From an uncultured Desulfobacterales bacterium (GTDB lineage Bacteria > Desulfobacterota > Desulfobacteria > Desulfobacterales > G020354645): a stretch of 11,444 nt of DNA. Position numbers and translations under genes: made by a program. The first letter of the stretch is position 1; each line of letters starts with the position of its first letter. Shown here piece after piece: positions 1 through 6,905 of this stretch. The notes beneath the pieces are model-generated. The model saw nothing but the letters and a program-made list of their open reading frames with translations. It did not search any database and was not told where the DNA came from. The DNA is taken from assembly GCA_947259865.1 (NCBI GenBank), contig CAMYNZ010000202.1, positions 1 through 11,444 of the forward strand, in the 5' to 3' direction.

Positions 1-2
1 TG

Positions 3-194
3 CCGGTCATACCGGTTGCCTTAAAGACGGATGCCTGGGGCATTGGCCGCAGGCTCAAAGATTTCGGGAAAATTAATCCCCAAAAGCCGGTTCACATTTG
101 TTTTGGAGATCCGATGCATGTGCAAGGTTCCGGCAAAGAAGAACATCGTCATATAATCAAATTTATTTCTGAGAAATTAAAGGCCTGGCGTTGA
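3..194 (+). CDS. 1-acyl-sn-glycerol-3-phosphate acyltransferase-like protein, C-terminal end (partial)
   Basis: Only the last 63 codons are inside the window; the gene begins upstream. The readable tail starts with PVIPVALKTDAWG, continues with a KDFGKI segment and a CFGDPM segment, and ends in an EEHRHIIKFISEKL helix. This is the pattern seen at the C-terminus of PlsC-like lysophospholipid acyltransferases (LPLAT family), after the catalytic HX4D and glycerol-phosphate-binding motifs, which lie outside the window. Such enzymes place the second acyl chain on lysophosphatidic acid at the inner membrane. The stop codon at 192-194 overlaps the TTG at 191, the upstream candidate start of cobU, so the two genes are probably cotranscribed. 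The family call is fairly firm; the exact acyl acceptor cannot be told from this piece. Confidence 0.75.
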   Translation, partial: PVIPVALKTDAWGIGRRLKDFGKINPQKPVHICFGDPMHVQGSGKEEHRHIIKFISEKLKAWR

Positions 195-196
195 AG

Positions 197-727
197 ATGA
201 ATACGATCACATTTGTAACTGGTGGCTGCAGAAGCGGCAAAAGCCGCTATGCGCTTGAATTGGCCGCACAGCTTTCTGAAAAACAAAAAATTTTTATTGC
301 TACATGCCAACCGCAAGATGAAGAGATGCGGCAAAGAGTTGCCCGTCATCAAAAAGATAGGGGCAAAACCTGGGTTACCCTGGAAGTCCCTGTCGATCTG
401 CCCGAGGCGATCACCTGGAATGGTTCCCGGAGCAATCTGATATTAGTGGATTGTTTGACACTGTGGATCAGCAATCTTTTGACAAGGACGCCAAAAATAT
501 CAGAGGATGACGTTATTGCGTCTGTCGACAATTTGACCCGGGCCCTACATGCCGCGAAATGTCCCGTGATACTGGTATCCAATGAAGTCGGCACGGGTAT
601 CGTTCCTGAAAATCGACTTGCCAGACAGTTCAGAGATATCATGGGCATGACCAATCAGCGGTTGGCGGCCTGTGCCCATGGGGTAATCTGGATGGTTGCA
701 GGGATTCCGGTAAGAATTAAGGGATAA
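197..727 (+). CDS. cobU: Bifunctional adenosylcobinamide kinase / adenosylcobinamide-phosphate guanylyltransferase CobU
   Basis: CobU (CobP) phosphorylates adenosylcobinamide and then transfers GMP from GTP to give adenosylcobinamide-GDP, the substrate of CobS, in the cytoplasm. Seen in the 176-residue protein: the P-loop GGCRSGKS at residues 9-16, His51 in an RHQKDR segment (the position of the guanylylated histidine in this family), the VDCLTLW Walker B-like strand at 84-90, the signature NEVGTGIVP at 129-137, then RQFRDIMGMTNQ and the closing VAGIPVRIKG. Length is normal for the family. The ATG at 197 is chosen because the protein then starts directly at the first beta strand. A TTG at 191 adds two residues and sits better behind AAAGG at 179-183, so it is a real alternative. 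The gene follows the acyltransferase without a gap; cobS is two genes downstream. Confidence 0.95.
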   Translation: MNTITFVTGGCRSGKSRYALELAAQLSEKQKIFIATCQPQDEEMRQRVARHQKDRGKTWVTLEVPVDLPEAITWNGSRSNLILVDCLTLWISNLLTRTPKISEDDVIASVDNLTRALHAAKCPVILVSNEVGTGIVPENRLARQFRDIMGMTNQRLAACAHGVIWMVAGIPVRIKG

Positions 728-797
728 TCTGCGGATTCGTTGGATTCAGCTATAGCATTATTAATTGTTATCTATATTTTAGTAAATGCAATCCCAT

Positions 798-890
798 AGG
801 ATTCAAGGGGTCAAGGAGTCAAGGATTCGAGTGAATGCAACTGATAAAATTGTTAGATGACAAACACTTGAACCCTTGAATCCTGGAATC
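798..890. repeat. Imperfect hairpin with arms of tandem 8-bp units
   Basis: The 273-bp gap between cobU and meaB holds an inverted repeat. The left arm 798-815 (AGGATTCAAGGGGTCAAG) matches the reverse complement of 867-884 at 17 of 18 positions. Each arm is itself a row of degenerate 8-bp units: four on the left (800-831, first unit GATTCAAG) and three on the right (867-890, each ending in ACC or ATC). The loop between the arms is about 35 nt. No long T-run follows, so it is not a classical terminator. The rest of the gap (728-797 and 891-1000) shows no gene; AT-rich stretches there may hold promoters but none is convincing. Confidence 0.75.
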
Positions 891-1000
891 TTTATCCGCC
901 GTCTCTGTGGCGGGCTTGGACCCTTTTCTCACAATCATATAGAGAAGCACCTAATAAATCTAATTAATGAATAATACCCCGGCCTGGAAAGGCACCAGTT

Positions 1001-1975
1001 ATGAAATCCGAAGACCCTCAATATTATATCGACGGCGTTCTTAACCGCAAAAGACGCATCATTGCTAAAACCATCACGGTGATAGAAAGCTCCCTGCCGG
1101 CCCATCAGCATCTGTCAAAAACCATTGTTGATGGTCTGTTGCCCCATAGCGGAAAGTCTGTCCGCCTGGGGATAACCGGTGTTCCCGGAGTGGGCAAAAG
1201 TACATTTATTGAAAGTTTTGGAATGGCGTTAATAAAAAAGGGCCACTATCTCGGCGTGTTAGCGGTCGACCCCAGCAGCCAGAAAAGCGGCGGCAGTGTG
1301 ATGGGAGATAAGACCCGCATGGAAAAATTATCCGTTCAAGACCAGGCCTTTATTCGCCCTTCTCCTTCCGGCGGCACCCTTGGCGGTGTGGCCAGAAAAA
1401 CCAGAGAAACCATGATCGTCTGTGAGGCGGCCGGTTATGATGTCATTATGGTGGAAACCATGGGGGTCGGGCAATCTGAAATAATGGTCGCATCCATGGT
1501 TGATTTTTTTCTGGTGTTGATGTTGTCGGGTGCAGGCGACGAGCTTCAAGGCATCAAAAAGGGCGTATTGGAGTTGGCCGATGCGATCGCCGTCAATAAG
1601 GCAGATGGAAATAACATTGAAAAAGCTGGAGAGGCCCGCAGAGAATATGAGGCCGCCATGGGTCTTTTATTTCACCCGACCCCCGGGTGGACGCCACCGG
1701 TGCTGACCTGCAGCGCCCTTACCCTGGACGGACTTGAAAAGATCTGGGAGATTATTCAGGATCACAGAGCAAAATTAACGGCTTCCGGTGAACTTGCGGA
1801 TAAACGCAGACGTCAGGCCCTGGATTGGATGTGGTCCCTTGTGGAAGAAGGTTTGAGAGATATGTTCTACAGAAATGCAGATGTTCAAAAGCTGCTGCCG
1901 CGAATCACCGATACAGTTGAAAAGGGACAGACCGCACCAACGACAGCCGCCGCCGAATTGCTTAAATTATTATGA
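1001..1975 (+). CDS. meaB: Methylmalonyl-CoA mutase-associated GTPase MeaB
   Basis: MeaB (ArgK family, SIMIBI class G3E-related GTPase) gates cofactor loading and protects adenosylcobalamin-dependent methylmalonyl-CoA mutase from inactivation. Seen in the 324 residues: an N-terminal helical region, the P-loop GVPGVGKST at 60-68, the switch segment VDPSSQKSGGSVMGDKTRM at 89-107, the SPSGGTLGG stretch at 121-129, ETMGVGQSE at 152-160 (the family usually has ETVGVGQSE), NKAD at 199-202 for guanine recognition, and a C-terminal dimerisation arm. Length is typical. The ATG at 1001 follows GGAAAGG at 985-991 with good spacing. Its stop overlaps the cobS start in an ATGA, so the two are translationally coupled. 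The mutase genes are not in the window. Placement between cobU and cobS ties cofactor supply to cofactor use. Confidence 0.95.
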   Translation: MKSEDPQYYIDGVLNRKRRIIAKTITVIESSLPAHQHLSKTIVDGLLPHSGKSVRLGITGVPGVGKSTFIESFGMALIKKGHYLGVLAVDPSSQKSGGSVMGDKTRMEKLSVQDQAFIRPSPSGGTLGGVARKTRETMIVCEAAGYDVIMVETMGVGQSEIMVASMVDFFLVLMLSGAGDELQGIKKGVLELADAIAVNKADGNNIEKAGEARREYEAAMGLLFHPTPGWTPPVLTCSALTLDGLEKIWEIIQDHRAKLTASGELADKRRRQALDWMWSLVEEGLRDMFYRNADVQKLLPRITDTVEKGQTAPTTAAAELLKLL

Positions 1976-2700
1976 GAAACTTTTTTGCTGCGTTGCGATT
2001 TATCACGATCTTACCCCTTGGTAAGCAGAAAAATTTTGATCCTCGCGGAATGGTATCGTTCTTCCCATTAATCGGGTTGCTTCTGGGTGCGATGGTATCA
2101 TTGTTTGACCTGGCAATTGCACGGCTGTGGCCGCTGCCGGTTACGGCAATGCTGGATGTACTATTTCTCGTTTTTTTAACCGGGGCCTTCCATCTGGATG
2201 GGTTGGGTGATACTGCCGACGGTCTTTACGGCCAGCGCCCAAAAGAAGCTGCCCTGGCTATCATGAAAGACAGTCGCATCGGTGTGATGGGTCTGGTGGC
2301 AATCCTCGCCGGCTTATCCATTAAATGGGCCGGTATCGCAAATTTGTACGAAAACCGCATTTTGCTTCTTCTCATTGTTCCGGCTTACGCACGCGCCAGC
2401 ATGTTATTTGGTATGTACTATTTGGAATATGGGCGCCCGGAGGGCGGCACTGGCAGGCCTTTTTTCGAAAACAAAATCAAACCAACGGCATTTGGGGGAC
2501 TGCTCATACCCATTATCATCTCTGCTTTTATGGGGTGGCAGGGGGTGATGATAAACATTGCGTTTGCCCTATTGGTTGTCATCATCCTGGCGTACTATAA
2601 AAGGAAAATGAATTGCATCACCGGTGATATGCTGGGTGCAATGACGGAAATTACGGAATGCGGTCTTTTTTTAATCGCATCGGCGGATTGGTATCTATAA
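1972..2700 (+). CDS. cobS: Adenosylcobinamide-GDP ribazoletransferase (cobalamin synthase) CobS
   Basis: CobS is the integral membrane enzyme that joins adenosylcobinamide-GDP to alpha-ribazole (or its phosphate), the last ring-assembly step of cobamide synthesis. The 242-residue protein shows the family signature FHLDGLGDTADGLYG at 73-87 with its aspartates, MKDSRIGVMG at 98-107, and the C-terminal NCITGDMLGAMTEITE at 214-229. Between these lie several hydrophobic spans (about 30-48, 58-74, 105-125, 129-149, 173-188 and 192-208) that fit the polytopic fold. The start overlaps the meaB stop (ATGA), so expression depends on meaB translation. Together with cobU it gives the late cobamide pathway; cobT and cobC are not present here. 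Confidence 0.95.
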   Translation: MRNFFAALRFITILPLGKQKNFDPRGMVSFFPLIGLLLGAMVSLFDLAIARLWPLPVTAMLDVLFLVFLTGAFHLDGLGDTADGLYGQRPKEAALAIMKDSRIGVMGLVAILAGLSIKWAGIANLYENRILLLLIVPAYARASMLFGMYYLEYGRPEGGTGRPFFENKIKPTAFGGLLIPIIISAFMGWQGVMINIAFALLVVIILAYYKRKMNCITGDMLGAMTEITECGLFLIASADWYL

Positions 2701-2735
2701 TCAATATCATAATCCGGACAAGCCGGAACAGAAAT

Positions 2736-2824
2736 GGTTCAGGGTTCAACGTTCAACGTTCCAGGTTTGATAAAGCATTGATTCCGTTCTTTAACCTTGA
2801 ACCCTGAACCCGGAACCTTGAACC
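2736..2824. repeat. Imperfect hairpin with arms of tandem 7-bp units (type GGTTCAA)
   Basis: Just after cobS, the left arm 2736-2770 is five consecutive 7-bp units (GGTTCAG, GGTTCAA and variants). The right arm 2793-2824 is four units and a part of the opposite sense (AACCTTG, AACCCTG and variants). The arms pair imperfectly around a loop of about 22 nt. There is no following T-run. The structure is of the same kind as the one at 798-890 and the next one at 2862-2947, although the unit sequence differs. Confidence 0.75.
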
Positions 2825-2861
2825 ACCAGCTGAAATCGAACGTTTAGGCCAAAGTGTCTCA

Positions 2862-2947
2862 GATACTGGATACTGGATAAAAAAGATAATTACTTTTAAA
2901 GATCCAGCGATGCGTTGTTCGTTTTAGTTTATCGAGTATCCAGCATC
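2862..2947. repeat. Second imperfect hairpin with 7-bp units (type GATACTG)
   Basis: GATACTG occurs twice in tandem at 2862-2875. Its inverse lies at 2931-2947, where the complementary strand reads GATGCTG then GATACTC then GAT. The arms are about 17 bp with a few mismatches and enclose about 55 nt of AT-rich sequence. It stands 37 bp after the previous hairpin, so the 323-bp gap between cobS and the cbiR start chosen here is largely filled by two such elements. Confidence 0.65.
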
Positions 2948-3023
2948 TTCTCCATAATCGCAGCCCAAGATGTTATCCATATATTTTGCCACAAAAAGCA
3001 CAAAAGTAACTTTTAAGGAACAA

Positions 3024-3827
3024 ATGTATCAGCCATTGCCAAAATCATATAAAGGTTTGTTTCCGTTTAAAATCGGTACCACTTCTTTCATCTATCCGGA
3101 TGGGTATATTCCCAACGTTGAAACACTCGGACCTTTCCTGGAGGAAATTGAACTGCTGCTGTTCGACAGCGTGCCGGCAACTCACCTGCCGACCAGGGCA
3201 GAAATATCAAAACTGGGACTGCTGGCAGAAAAATACCAATTAACGTATAATATTCATCTCCCCATCGATTTATACCTGGGCGATGAAAACACGACCCGGC
3301 GTAATCAGGCGATTGAGAGCATCATTCGTATTTCCGAACTTGTTTCGCCCCTGTCCCCCTCCACTTATACCCTTCACCTGATTTATCATGGCAATGCCTA
3401 TCATTCGACCCAATTAAAAACATGGCAGCAGAATATCTATCAGAGTCTGTCAGGCCTGCTGGATGCCGGCATGAATGCTGAAGATATTACCATCGAAAAT
3501 TTGAACTACCCGTTTGAATGGCTGGCAGCCATCTTTTCTAATTTTGAATTTAGAGTTTGTCTCGATTTTGGTCACATTTTTCGATATGCCCAGGATGCGG
3601 ATGTTATTTTGGAAAATTATGGGGAAAGAATCACCCTTATCCATCTCAACGGTTTCGCGAAAGATCGCGATCATATATCTCTGGACAGGCTGTCCCCGGG
3701 GCAGCTCGGCCAAATCATGAAGACCCTCAAAGTATTTGCCGGCACCGTTTCAGTGGAAGTCTTTGCTTTCGACGATTTGAAATCCTCCCTGAACCTTTTG
3801 GAGAAAGGCTTGCAGGATAGCCCTTAA
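3024..3827 (+). CDS. cbiR: Cobamide-remodelling phosphodiesterase CbiR-like protein (AP endonuclease 2 / xylose isomerase-like TIM barrel)
   Basis: The protein belongs to the metal-dependent AP endonuclease 2-like TIM-barrel superfamily. Context and the N-terminal GTTSFIYPDGYIPN segment (residues 18-31) point to CbiR, which cuts the nucleotide loop of complete cobamides to release adenosylcobinamide phosphate for re-use by CobU and CobS. Candidate metal ligands are His78 (NIHLP), His118 (LHL), Glu158 (IEN), Asp181 and His184 (DFGH), His207 (HLNG), His217 (DHISLD) and Glu245 (VEVF), an arrangement typical of the fold. The ATG at 3024 is preferred over the in-frame ATG at 2970: AAGGA lies at 3015-3019, while nothing like a ribosome site precedes 2970 and the 18 extra residues look non-conserved. 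It follows cobS after the two hairpins. A general sugar-phosphate isomerase role is the alternative; the cobamide link is an inference from family resemblance plus neighbours. Confidence 0.72.
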   Translation: MYQPLPKSYKGLFPFKIGTTSFIYPDGYIPNVETLGPFLEEIELLLFDSVPATHLPTRAEISKLGLLAEKYQLTYNIHLPIDLYLGDENTTRRNQAIESIIRISELVSPLSPSTYTLHLIYHGNAYHSTQLKTWQQNIYQSLSGLLDAGMNAEDITIENLNYPFEWLAAIFSNFEFRVCLDFGHIFRYAQDADVILENYGERITLIHLNGFAKDRDHISLDRLSPGQLGQIMKTLKVFAGTVSVEVFAFDDLKSSLNLLEKGLQDSP

Positions 3828-3916
3828 GTCATCCCTGGGTGAGTTTACTGAACATAATTTAATACCTGAATTTTGCAAAATCGAGGTAATAGTGAGCGTA
3901 ACAGGGGGGTTATGTG

Positions 3917-4057
3917 ATGAAGATATGCACCCATGAAAAAATTGATCGACGCCTGTGTGGTGAGCCGCTAAATATAAAGTCAGGTTACAGCAAGGATACA
4001 ACAATATTTACAGGAACCTTCACCTGTTTTGTGCTGGAAAAACATATCTTGAGTTAA
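3917..4057 (+). pseudogene. PaaI-type hotdog thioesterase remnant with internal in-frame deletion
   Basis: A 46-codon frame opens with ATG at 3917 (a GTG at 3914 is in frame too) behind a strong AGGGGGG at 3903-3909. Its first 26 residues (CTHEKIDRRLCGEPLNI then KSGYSK) look like the N-terminus of PaaI-family thioesterases, and its last 17 or so (FTGTFTCFVLEKHIL) look like their C-terminus. The middle of about 75-80 residues, with the HGGF-type catalytic helix region, is absent; the two ends join near 3995 without loss of frame. So this is either a decayed gene left by an internal deletion or a small protein that is still translated. It cannot be an active hotdog enzyme as it stands. The identification rests on recalled family sequence, not on a search. 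The remaining sequence at 3828-3902 and 4058-4090 shows nothing else. Confidence 0.6.
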
Positions 4058-4104
4058 CGTCACATCGTTTACTTTCTAATTGGCCGCATTGGAGGATATT
4101 GAAC

Positions 4105-5538
4105 ATGAAGCAAAAAGTTTTGATTATGCGCTGTGATGATTACGATCCCCAAAAAATAGCGGGGATTGTCACAGAGGGTATGGAAGCATTAGGCGTTAAG
4201 CCCTCGGGTCGAATTTTATTAAAACCGAATGTGGTCATTGCCCATCCGGAAGTGTTTCCGCATGCATTCACACGCAAGGAGTTTCTGGATGGTGTCATTT
4301 CAGCCACGAAAGCCCGGGCCCAAGATGCCAAAGAAATAGCCGTCGGCGAACGGTCCGGCATTATCGTGCCAACCCGCTATAATTTCAAAAACGCCGGCTA
4401 TTACGAGGTCATCCGGAAACATAACATCAAAACATATTATTTTGATGAAGTTCGACAAGTTGCAGTAGAAATCAACGGTAAAGACAATCTGCGCAGTAAA
4501 TTATTTGTTCCCAAACCCCTGACCCAAACGGACTTTTTAATAAATCTGCCCAAATTTAAAGCCCATCCCTGGTGCCGGCTTACGTTGAGCCTCAAAAATT
4601 ACATTGGCATTCAAGACGACCGCCATCGACTCGTGGATCATAACCCCTGGCTTGAACATAAAATTGCCGATCTCCAGGAGGTCATACAACCGAAATTTAT
4701 TGCCATTGATGGCATAGTTGCAGGTCAGAAAATGATGCTGACACCGACACCTTTCCATTTGGGTGCCATCGTAATGGGCACTAATTCATGCGCGGTTGAC
4801 ACCGTCGGCTGCCACATGGTCCATGTGGATCCCGCTGATCTCATTCATCTGCGGTTTGCTTCGGAACGAGGGTTTGGTCCGATGGATCTGGATGAAATCG
4901 ATGTTGGTGGCGATTTTCCGCTGGATGAGATTCAGGAAAAAACCGTTGATTTTGAATTTTGCATGGAACGCATTGACGATTATTTCGGAGACGACAGCAA
5001 TCTATCCTGCACCGTCGGCACCTTTCCGGAGGCGCACTCCCCAGACTACTGCTGGGGAGGGTGCCCGGGCGCTCTTCAAGAGGCCATGCAAATTTTTAGA
5101 GGATTTTATCCGGATGTGGATAAAAAGATGAAAAAAACGCGATGTGTAATCGGTCGGGTAGAAGGACCCCTCGACCCGGACCCGGATGAAAGAATCATTT
5201 TTGCCGGCAGCTGCACCAGCTGGCAAGGGAAAATCGACGGTCAGGATGTAAAGATCGAAAGCAGTTACAAGCGTTACCGGGAAGTGGACGAAAATAAAAC
5301 CAAATCAAATGATATGCTCCTCAAAACTTTCAAAGTCCTTTGGCATAATTGGAGGAATCGAACCTCGAAAACCATCCACGCCAGGGGCTGCACGCTCTCC
5401 GTTGCTGAGCTTGTCAACTATCTGTCCGGGGTTGCAAAAATTAAGAATCCCCATTTCGATCTTCGTTTGCTCATACCTCTTAACATTGCCTATTGGCAGA
5501 TGCGTTTCCAGCGTTTTTTCTATCGTCTGTTTGGTTAA
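4105..5538 (+). CDS. DUF362 domain-containing protein with cysteine-bearing C-terminal extension
   Basis: The 477-residue protein carries a DUF362 region over roughly residues 1-260: the LLKPNVV strand at 38-44, LINLPKFKAHPWCRLTLSLK at 145-164 followed by NYIGI, AIDGIVAGQ at 200-208, and NSCAVDTVGC at 227-236. DUF362 proteins are common in anaerobes, often near or fused to iron-sulfur domains; their biochemical role is not established. After residue 290 comes an extension with Cys302, the CWGGC pair at 316/320, Cys347, Cys370 (FAGSC) and Cys429 (ARGC), which could bind a metal or cluster. There is no signal peptide. The ATG at 4105 is set by GGAGG at 4091-4095; the in-frame TTG at 4099 is too close to that site. 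It stands alone, with gaps on both sides, so context does not assign a pathway. Confidence 0.85.
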   Translation: MKQKVLIMRCDDYDPQKIAGIVTEGMEALGVKPSGRILLKPNVVIAHPEVFPHAFTRKEFLDGVISATKARAQDAKEIAVGERSGIIVPTRYNFKNAGYYEVIRKHNIKTYYFDEVRQVAVEINGKDNLRSKLFVPKPLTQTDFLINLPKFKAHPWCRLTLSLKNYIGIQDDRHRLVDHNPWLEHKIADLQEVIQPKFIAIDGIVAGQKMMLTPTPFHLGAIVMGTNSCAVDTVGCHMVHVDPADLIHLRFASERGFGPMDLDEIDVGGDFPLDEIQEKTVDFEFCMERIDDYFGDDSNLSCTVGTFPEAHSPDYCWGGCPGALQEAMQIFRGFYPDVDKKMKKTRCVIGRVEGPLDPDPDERIIFAGSCTSWQGKIDGQDVKIESSYKRYREVDENKTKSNDMLLKTFKVLWHNWRNRTSKTIHARGCTLSVAELVNYLSGVAKIKNPHFDLRLLIPLNIAYWQMRFQRFFYRLFG

Positions 5539-5608
5539 AACCGGCTTAACCGCTAAAATATTTAATTCTGACTGTCCTATAAAACACGACATAAATCATT
5601 GCGCATAC

Positions 5609-5699
5609 ATACACAGCGTTCTGCATTTTGACTCTATAGGGTAGCTTTGAAATCAACGATACCAAAGGCTAATACGCTATTTATTAAGACGCTGTGTAT
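5609..5699. repeat. Inverted repeat spanning 91 bp upstream of recC
   Basis: ATACACAGCGT at 5609-5619 is repeated in perfect inverse orientation at 5689-5699 (ACGCTGTGTAT). The 69 bp between are AT-rich and hold no gene. The arms could be ends of a small non-autonomous element or the base of a leader structure ahead of recC. No flanking target duplication is evident. Confidence 0.4.
5647..5675 (+). promoter_or_regulatory. Possible sigma70-type promoter ahead of recC
   Basis: TTGAAA at 5647-5652 is followed after 17 bp by TAATAC at 5670-5675. The -35 box agrees with consensus at five of six bases and the -10 box at only three. It lies 55 bp before the recC start in a 191-bp gap, which is where a recC promoter is expected. 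The call is tentative. Confidence 0.25.
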
Positions 5700-5729
5700 A
5701 GATGGTTTTACCGAAGGAATTGATTATCT

Positions 5730-6905
5730 ATGTCCGGTCTGAAAATTTTCACCAGCAACCGCCTTGAAATATTGTCCGAGCAATTGGCACAGGTTGTAAG
5801 GACGCCGCTGGCAAACACCTTGACTCCTGAAGTCATCGTTGTTCAGAGCAGAGGAATGGAACGCTGGATTTCAATGGAACTTGCCCGGCAAAACGGTATC
5901 AGTGCCAATTGCGATTTTCCCTTTCCGAATGTTTTTCTGGAGGGTATTTTCAGAAAGATCATTCCGAATCTGCCGGAAGCGTCTGTGTTCGACCCGGATG
6001 TGCTGACTTTTCGGATCATGAATATCCTGCCGGATCTTTTGAGCAAACCGGCGTTTCGAAATTTAAAGACCTATCTTCGCGATGACGCCAGCAACTTAAA
6101 ACGATACCAGCTCTCAAATAAAATTGCGGATCTTTTTGACCAGTATCTTGTTTTTCGGCCCGAAATGATATTTGGCTGGGAAGCCGGTGACATGAACGGG
6201 CCTGATGATAACCGCTGGCAGGCTGATCTATGGCGTAAACTCACACCCGGCAATGAAAATTGGCATCGGGCGCGCTTACATAAAACCCTTTTGACCCGGC
6301 TAGCAGACATGCCGGCGTCTGTTGAAAGTCTTCCTTCCCGGATATCCATATTTGGTATATCCTGGCTTCCCACTTTTCACCTGCAGGCCCTTGGGGCCAT
6401 ATCCCGCTTGATTCAAGTGAATCTTTTTATTTTAAACCCCTGTCAGGAATACTGGTATGACATTACGTCTGATCGGGAGAAGAGAAAAATAGAAAAATAT
6501 TATGCCATAAAAGAAATACCCGCAAAATATCTTCACCTGGAAAACGGTAATCGGCTGCTGGCCTCTATGGGCACATTGGGAAGAGATTTTTTGTCCTATT
6601 TGGGTGATTTCGACAGCGAATTATACGAGCAATTTGAAGACGTCGATGGCGGCAGCGCCCTAAACGCTATCCAGACCGATATCTTATATCTGAGGGATAG
6701 AAAAGTATCCGCTGAACAGGTGTCATTGTTGGCGATGCCACCGCAGATGTCACCCGGCAATCATGAAGACAGTGATACAAAACGTAAAAAGGCTATTCCA
6801 TCGCAAAACAAACCGCAACGGGATCGATCGATTCAAATGCATTCCTGTCACAGTCCGATCCGGAGGGCTGGCTGCCCGTGGCCGGCGCGGAAGAGGCCGG
6901 GGTAA
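5730..6905 (+). CDS. recC: Exodeoxyribonuclease V subunit gamma RecC, N-terminal fragment (interrupted)
   Basis: RecC is the non-catalytic subunit of RecBCD, which splits duplex DNA and recognises Chi. Residues 1-376 follow the family closely: EVIVVQSRGMERWISMEL at 34-51, ISANCDFPFPNVFL at 57-70, the FGISWLPTFH segment, LFILNPCQEYWYDI, LLASMGTLGRDFLSYL, the ILYLRDR helix, and SIQMHSCHSP just before the break. From 6857 on the frame reads 16 arginine- and proline-rich residues unlike RecC and stops at 6903-6905. The family continues in the frame that starts at 6922. Both halves together give about 1110 codons, the usual RecC length (about 1120 in E. coli). The ATG at 5730 has GAAGGA at 5713-5718, a slightly long spacing. 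As read, this fragment would lack the Chi-contacting and nuclease-like parts of RecC. Confidence 0.9.
   Translation: MSGLKIFTSNRLEILSEQLAQVVRTPLANTLTPEVIVVQSRGMERWISMELARQNGISANCDFPFPNVFLEGIFRKIIPNLPEASVFDPDVLTFRIMNILPDLLSKPAFRNLKTYLRDDASNLKRYQLSNKIADLFDQYLVFRPEMIFGWEAGDMNGPDDNRWQADLWRKLTPGNENWHRARLHKTLLTRLADMPASVESLPSRISIFGISWLPTFHLQALGAISRLIQVNLFILNPCQEYWYDITSDREKRKIEKYYAIKEIPAKYLHLENGNRLLASMGTLGRDFLSYLGDFDSELYEQFEDVDGGSALNAIQTDILYLRDRKVSAEQVSLLAMPPQMSPGNHEDSDTKRKKAIPSQNKPQRDRSIQMHSCHSPIRRAGCPWPARKRPG

Noticed and set aside
2736..2947. Regularly spaced repeats as a CRISPR array
   Set aside because: Units are 7 bp, directly abutting and inverted between arms; there are no spacers and no cas genes.
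2970..3023. Upstream in-frame ATG extending the CbiR-like protein by 18 residues
   Set aside because: No ribosome site before 2970 and a clear AAGGA before the ATG at 3024; the extra residues look like translated intergenic sequence.
5533..5551. GGTTAA/TTAACC stem at the end of the DUF362 gene as a terminator
   Set aside because: Only 6 bp, AT-rich, overlapping the stop codon and without a following T-run.
5309..5644. Open frame of 111 codons overlapping the end of the DUF362 gene
   Set aside because: It is a shifted-frame reading of DUF362 coding sequence with no ribosome site or recognisable protein features.
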